A stretch of DNA of 64,000 nt from Sipunculus nudus (lineage: Eukaryota; Annelida; Sipuncula; Golfingiida; Sipunculidae). Of this stretch, positions 59,779 to 64,000 are shown in pieces. The DNA lies in the NCBI GenBank assembly GCA_026874595.1, contig CM049306.1:4666019-4730018 (forward strand). Reading direction: 5' to 3'. Numbering within the stretch: position 1 is the first letter of the stretch; each line of letters starts with the position of its first letter. The position numbers were made by a program, and so were the translations under genes. The notes below the pieces were generated by a model, which did not search any database, had not been told where the DNA came from, and saw only the letters and a list, made by a program, of their open reading frames with translations.

Positions 59779-60421
59779 TCACAGAAACTGCACTGACAAA
59801 AGGATTTCTAAGGTGGCTACCTGGCAGGCATAGTGGATTTCTGACAAGTCTGACATTTGATATCACATTTCCTCCAAAGAGAGACAAAACTTGTTGCAAA
59901 TGCTCCAAAGAATATTACAGTTATGAATGTCAAATACAATTCAAAAAGCATGATATGGTTGGAGAGCTCTCATATCAGATTTATGGACAAAGTGTAAGTC
60001 CAATATTTTTAAATTATCACCTTGCTTCTTAGTGGGGTCAGCAGGATAGGTAAACTGCAAAGCCTGAAATAAAAGAAATGCAGAAAGCATCACTAAGGGT
60101 CTTGTAAAGCAAATACAGCCATCCTAAATCCAGGTACAGACTCACAAATTATCAGAAAAAAGCACTTGCTGGTTTATCTGATGATTTGTATAAAAACTAT
60201 TTAGATATCTAGGAAACTAAGTTTATTGCCATGATTTCATAAAATAAACTGCAAAATGTTCCCATCATCTTATAAATCAGTAGCTTAACATTAATACAAT
60301 ACTCTTATAGTCTACCTTGGGCAACAGTGTGTTTTTGTTATGCACTGATGACGTACTTTTAGTGGGCTGATACAAAGGGAGTCATATAACACAAGTGTTG
60401 CTCACAATTACAGCCACACAG
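59779..60421. other. Non-coding stretch, presumed intron
   Basis: Begins with the right-hand copy of the 90-bp duplicated segment. The 111-codon frame at 59697-60032 starts inside the transposable element, has no domain and is rejected. Nothing else seen until the acceptor before 60422. Confidence 0.4.
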
Positions 60422-60479
60422 TGAGATGTACCAGTTAGAGTGCAATGGTATATACAAGAAAAGAGAGATGGTCTACAAA
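60422..60479 (+). CDS. Candidate internal exon, possibly of the same gene as 49908-50041
   Basis: A 58-nt stretch following AATTACAGCCACACAG and ending at a consensus donor (TACAAA then GTAAGT at 60480). With one leading base it reads EMYQLECNGIYKKREMVYK. Its phase (needs 2 nt from the previous exon, ends at phase 0) fits the dangling AT of the exon at 49908-50041, giving Ile at the junction. An alternative acceptor 8 bases upstream (start 60414) gives 22 codons in the same frame. The Y-x-L-x-C-x-G-I pattern would suit the second half of a ubiquitin-like fold, a weak inference. A copy of the dispersed repeat starts right after the donor. Confidence 0.42.
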
Positions 60480-60484
60480 GTAAG

Positions 60485-61528
60485 TTTTTACTGTGAACAT
60501 CCCTGACCTATGACCTTGGCCTTTTGTCCACATATCAATTGGATTCTTTCTGGAGTGATGGGTAACTGCTTACCACTTAAACTACTAACCACTTAAAACT
60601 GGAGTAATCACTTGGCAACCAATGTGTGAATAACAATGACCTGCACCCTTTTACCTCCTGACCAGTTGACCCCCAAATCAATAAGTTATTCCTTCAAGCA
60701 AAAAGACCTATAAATACGAAGTCTGAATCAAATTGAGTGATGCATAGATGGGGCATATGTGAAAGACTGAAGGTTTGGGATGAACAGTTTAGCTTGAAAT
60801 ATGTTCACAAGCATTTGGAACAATTTAGTACTGTGACCTTGACCTCTGACCATTTGAAGTCAACATCAATAGGGTTCTTCCCCTATTGGTAGGTAAGCCA
60901 TATATGACATATGGAAGGTATAGGTTGAAAAGTTGGCTTTAAAAAGACTCCTCACAAGAAGTGTGTGCTGTGAACTTGACCTTGAAGGTATGGAATGAAA
61001 AGTCTAGCTTGAAATTAGTCCACAACCTTTTTAAAGAAGTGGATCATGTGACCTTTATGTTTGACCTTGTGACCTCAAAATCTTGGTTTGTGAGCCATAT
61101 GTGAAAGATCAAAGGTTTGGGATGAAAGGTTTGGCTTAAAATGCATCCACAAGCTTTTCAAAGAAGTTGGTCCTGTGACCCTGACCTTTGACCTCAAAAT
61201 TATTATGGTTCTTCCTCTGTTGGTAGGTGAGCCATATGTGAAAGATGGAAGATTTGGGATGAAAATTTTGGCAATAAGAATTAATTCTGGGGGGTGCAAA
61301 CACACCCTGTAACTTGGAGAATAAAGGTTGCAGTGACCTAATTTCAGGTTTGCAAGGAGATCTTTTTAGAACCTCTAAGACTACATAGGGTTCATGATCC
61401 TAGCACTTATGGTTACGATTTGTGCCCTGCTAATGGCCAGATGGCCGGCTGGCCGGACAGACAGAAGGATGACGGACAAAAAACCATCACTATAGCACAG
61501 CATGACTGAAAGTCAGCTGAGCTAAAAA
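60485..61528 (+). mobile_element. Dispersed composite element, copy F (left end not seen)
   Basis: Diverged 143-bp-type units with GTGACCTTGACC-like words (60480-61260); then, without the CAGGTGGCACCACC bridge, a 156-bp-type unit with AGGTTGCAGTGACCT at 61325-61339; an ACGG/ACAG tract (GGCTGGCCGGACAGACAG); and a decayed right hairpin ending AGTCAGCTGAGCTAAAAA at 61528. A perfect DR1 (TGACCTTTGACCT) is at 61182-61194. Confidence 0.65.
61182..61194 (-). promoter_or_regulatory. Perfect DR1 nuclear-receptor motif in copy F
   Basis: TGACCTTTGACCT. An imperfect site, TGACCTCTGACCA, lies at 60840-60852 in an earlier unit. Confidence 0.5.
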
Positions 61529-63901
61529 TGATTCAATCAACTGATTATCTTATGTTCCCTTTTATCTACCAAACATGGCTTGACCAAATGGGATATATAA
61601 ACATGCAGTGAGGAGCTCAAGTTACATATCTTGAACTAATGCTCTCAGCTAAAGGATAAAAGGCTTCAGGCAGCCATTTTTCTCTCTAATAAAAAAAAGA
61701 GCATCCAAAGGCATCACCAGAATGGGGGGGGGGGGGGCTAAAACTGTTGAAAGGTTTCAGGATTATTAAAATCTTAATCCATGGGGTGTGGGTTCAGGTT
61801 GCTGTATTTTCATATTAAAGGTAAAAAAGTATTAATATATAGGACCAGTTTAACTTACTTGTATATAAAAAGACAATTTGTGTCATTGGAAAAGTACCCT
61901 GCTATAGAGATGATACAGATTTATCTAGGTTTATCATAATCCTTTACATAAGTCTTATATTTTCCCTGAACTATGATCATTGGCTTTATTTGAATATGAA
62001 ACTAATAATTTTTATATCTCTTGACTTCTATCAACTCTACCAAATATAAGCACCAATGAAGTTTAACCAAACAAATCGCTCACTCAAGTAATTTCCTCAG
62101 TTTTAGGACACAGAGAGTTAATTACTGACAATGTGGATACTTTTTTCATGAATGTGTTCTGTTGAAGATATGTATGAATATACCTCAAGAAAACATCATA
62201 TTAATGAAAACATCATTTACCTAAAAAAAACAGTTGAAAAAGATCACAAACAAAAGCATATAATTATTTATTGTGCGAGTTAAAGACCAGGTGTTTAACT
62301 ATAACATTCCCTTTATGTCTATGAACTCCTGTAACATTAGCATTCAAAGTAATTACCCAGGGATGCTGTATAATGCAGGGACTTCAACTCTAATGTCTAA
62401 TATAGCACAGGACTTGGTTCTTAATCATATCTTGCCCAAGGATAAAATAAACGTCAAAGGCAATGTTTTAAGTCCTGGTAACACTAATCCTTCACAACTT
62501 GGACAGTTAACAGTTGACTAATTAAAGGTTAACAAACAACAAGAGCAAAGGGTGTCACATATCTCTTACCATGATCACCTATAAATGACTGACTTGTAAA
62601 TCCATGTTAACAAAAACAAATACTAACATCAGCAGGTTAAACAACAAACCACAGCCATTTAACCTTATGCTACAAGAAAACTCATGGAACATAAAATAAC
62701 ATGTGATGTTGAGCCTGTGTAATGAGACGGTGAACTTGTGATGTTGAGTCTGTGTAATGAGACGGTGAACTTGTGATGGTTTACGTTATGCTACAAGAAA
62801 ACTCATGGAACATAAAATAACATGCGATGTTGAGCCTTTGTAATGAGACGGTGAACTTGTGATGGTTTACGTTATACTTCGGTCTGACATGGCTCTCTGT
62901 TATAAGAACGAAAGCCTAAATGAGATTCTATTGAAGTAACATTGGTAAGCTCTGAAGAGCACTGATGGATGGGAGAACAGATATGGAAGCTGGAGGCTGG
63001 GATGCTGAAGATAAAGAGGAAGATGTAGAGGAAGATGAAGAACAGATTCACTCTCTGTCTTGTTGAATAATCATTTTTACAGTGACAGTGGGGTTTATAC
63101 ACAGCAGTGATTTAAGTCAAGTTTATGCACCCTGAAAAAAGATGTATACCTCCTAAACTAACTGGTCTATAACCAGTATAATGTGAATCCATTTAGAAGG
63201 TGACGGGACTCACTAGTTTACAGCTCAGATGTATGCAGTTCTCAGTTGAACACCAATTCCACAATGAAATACGAGTTCTGGGTCAGAGGGTTTTCTATTT
63301 TAACACTGGCATTGATGAAATGGGATACAGAAACAGTTCTTTCATCTTGAGCTGTTCATTAAAGGCCAAATAAAATGACCCTTAAACAGTCCTTTGGAAA
63401 TTAGGTTAATTGATGAGAGACAGACTTTATAAAAAGGAAAGTTTTTTCCTGAACTGTTTGTTGAAATGGATAACAATGGAAAAAGAGACACTGAGAAATA
63501 CCATATTGATTAAACATAAGACGACCACAGAGAATTTTTCTAAATCACAACCTAAATTTACTCAACTCTTCACCTCAAAACTTAACCAATCACTCAGCAT
63601 CAAAACATATACATAGAGAGTACGACCCTGCTGTTTAGGGATTGTGGGTAAAGAATCAGTTCCCTAATATGTGGGGCTTCTCAATGAACCAATGGTGCAG
63701 CTTTATATGAAGTGAAGAAAGTAGAAGAATCCCATGAAATAAAATAAAACATTTGATATCAGAAATATTTCAAGGCACGTGAATATTGATGTGACAATGA
63801 CAGGATAAATTAAGTAACATTTCCTTTGCATGAATATGTGAAATATAAACTGAAGGTTTTGTCTTGGATTTTCTGACACATTTTGTAATCTGACATTTCA
63901 G
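61529..63901. other. Non-coding stretch, presumed intron, with poly-G and a nested duplication
   Basis: Contains a 14-base G run (61724-61737) and the duplication at 62665-62875. An 82-codon frame at 62273-62521 lacks an ATG at its head, a splice pair and any known motif. Confidence 0.4.
62665..62875. repeat. Nested tandem duplication (about 85-120 bp with an inner 36-bp repeat)
   Basis: TTATGCTACAAGAAAACTCA occurs at 62665 and 62786. Within the first copy, GTGATGTTGAGCCTGTGTAA with GAGACGGTGAACTT is itself repeated. Few differences separate the copies, so the duplication is recent. Confidence 0.88.
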
Positions 63902-64000
63902 AAGAGAAGTCCTGGCTGTCCCACTGTCCCTGACTGGAACAGGTTTGTTTGGAGTAGAAATGACCTCTGGTAGAAGAGTGCTAACAAATATTACTAGTAT
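63902..64000 (+). CDS. Candidate exon at the window edge (3' partial)
   Basis: A good acceptor (TTTTGTAATCTGACATTTCAG) precedes sequence that, after one leading base, is open to the window end and reads REVLAVPLSLTGTGLFGVE followed by MTSGRRVL. That phase fits a direct join to the exon at 49908-50041 (Ile at the junction). If the exon at 60422 is used instead, the phase-0 reading KRSPGCPTVPDW with a donor GTTTGT at 63943 would apply. Which frame is right cannot be decided here. No family recognised. Confidence 0.32.

Noticed and set aside
59697-60032. 111-codon plus-strand frame with CCKCSKEYYSYEC resembling a zinc finger
   Set aside because: It begins inside the 3' end of a transposable element, runs into the 90-bp duplicated segment, and lacks correct Cys/His spacing.
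62273-62521. 82-codon plus-strand frame
   Set aside because: GTG start, no motif, no splice signals and AT-rich codons like the background.
1-64000. tRNA, rRNA or other structural RNA genes
   Set aside because: I looked for tRNA A/B-box pairs and rRNA-like conserved words and saw none convincing; a dedicated covariance search would settle it.

Overview
The window looks like nuclear DNA of a metazoan, most likely a mollusc and perhaps a bivalve. It is AT-rich (clearly under 40% GC by eye), gene-poor and crowded with tandem arrays and dispersed non-autonomous elements. The dispersed families, with GTGACCTTGACC-type tandem units, 156-bp core repeats, ACGG/ACAG tetranucleotide tracts and a 3' hairpin, resemble pearl/Helentron-type elements known from bivalves. 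That taxonomic call is inference. I see no bacterial operons, rRNA, tRNA, CRISPR array or intact transposase.

Genes. Only one coding region is clear: the 3' end of a plus-strand gene (1-535) encoding a fibronectin type III domain, one transmembrane helix and a short cytoplasmic tail, followed by a 3' UTR with several polyadenylation signals. The rest appears intronic or intergenic with isolated candidate exons. The best is 49908-50041 on the plus strand, with strong splice sites and one open frame. Its phase is compatible with candidate exons at 60422-60479 and 63902 to the window end, so these may belong to one plus-strand gene with long introns. A minus-strand candidate exon lies at 11486-11619. 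A plus-strand candidate that ends in half an EF-hand loop lies at 2525-2638. Weaker candidates are at 10704-10927 (plus) and 21968-22134 (minus).

Repeats, in order: a 54-bp array (4554-5474); a composite element with a 156-bp array whose units carry estrogen-response-element palindromes (7624-9234); a related element with about 143-bp units carrying DR1 nuclear-receptor motifs (18255-19518); a 56-bp array (22999-25335) followed by another 56-bp array (25505-26060); an 18.9-kb array of 55/56-bp monomers with higher-order structure (28350-47246); a 679-bp pogo/Tigger-like element with TA target duplication (49138-49816); more copies of the nuclear-receptor-motif family (50525-51190, 58366-59778, 60485-61528); arrays of 47, 46 and 49 bp (54197-54735, 56308-56632, 56981-57117); and a nested duplication (62665-62875).

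The most notable signals are (1) dispersed repeats that carry canonical nuclear-receptor binding architectures (IR3, DR1, DR0) at 140-160-bp spacing, and (2) several unrelated arrays with 46-56-bp units, most built around a short perfect inverted repeat. The long reading frames inside the arrays are artefacts of stop-free monomers.
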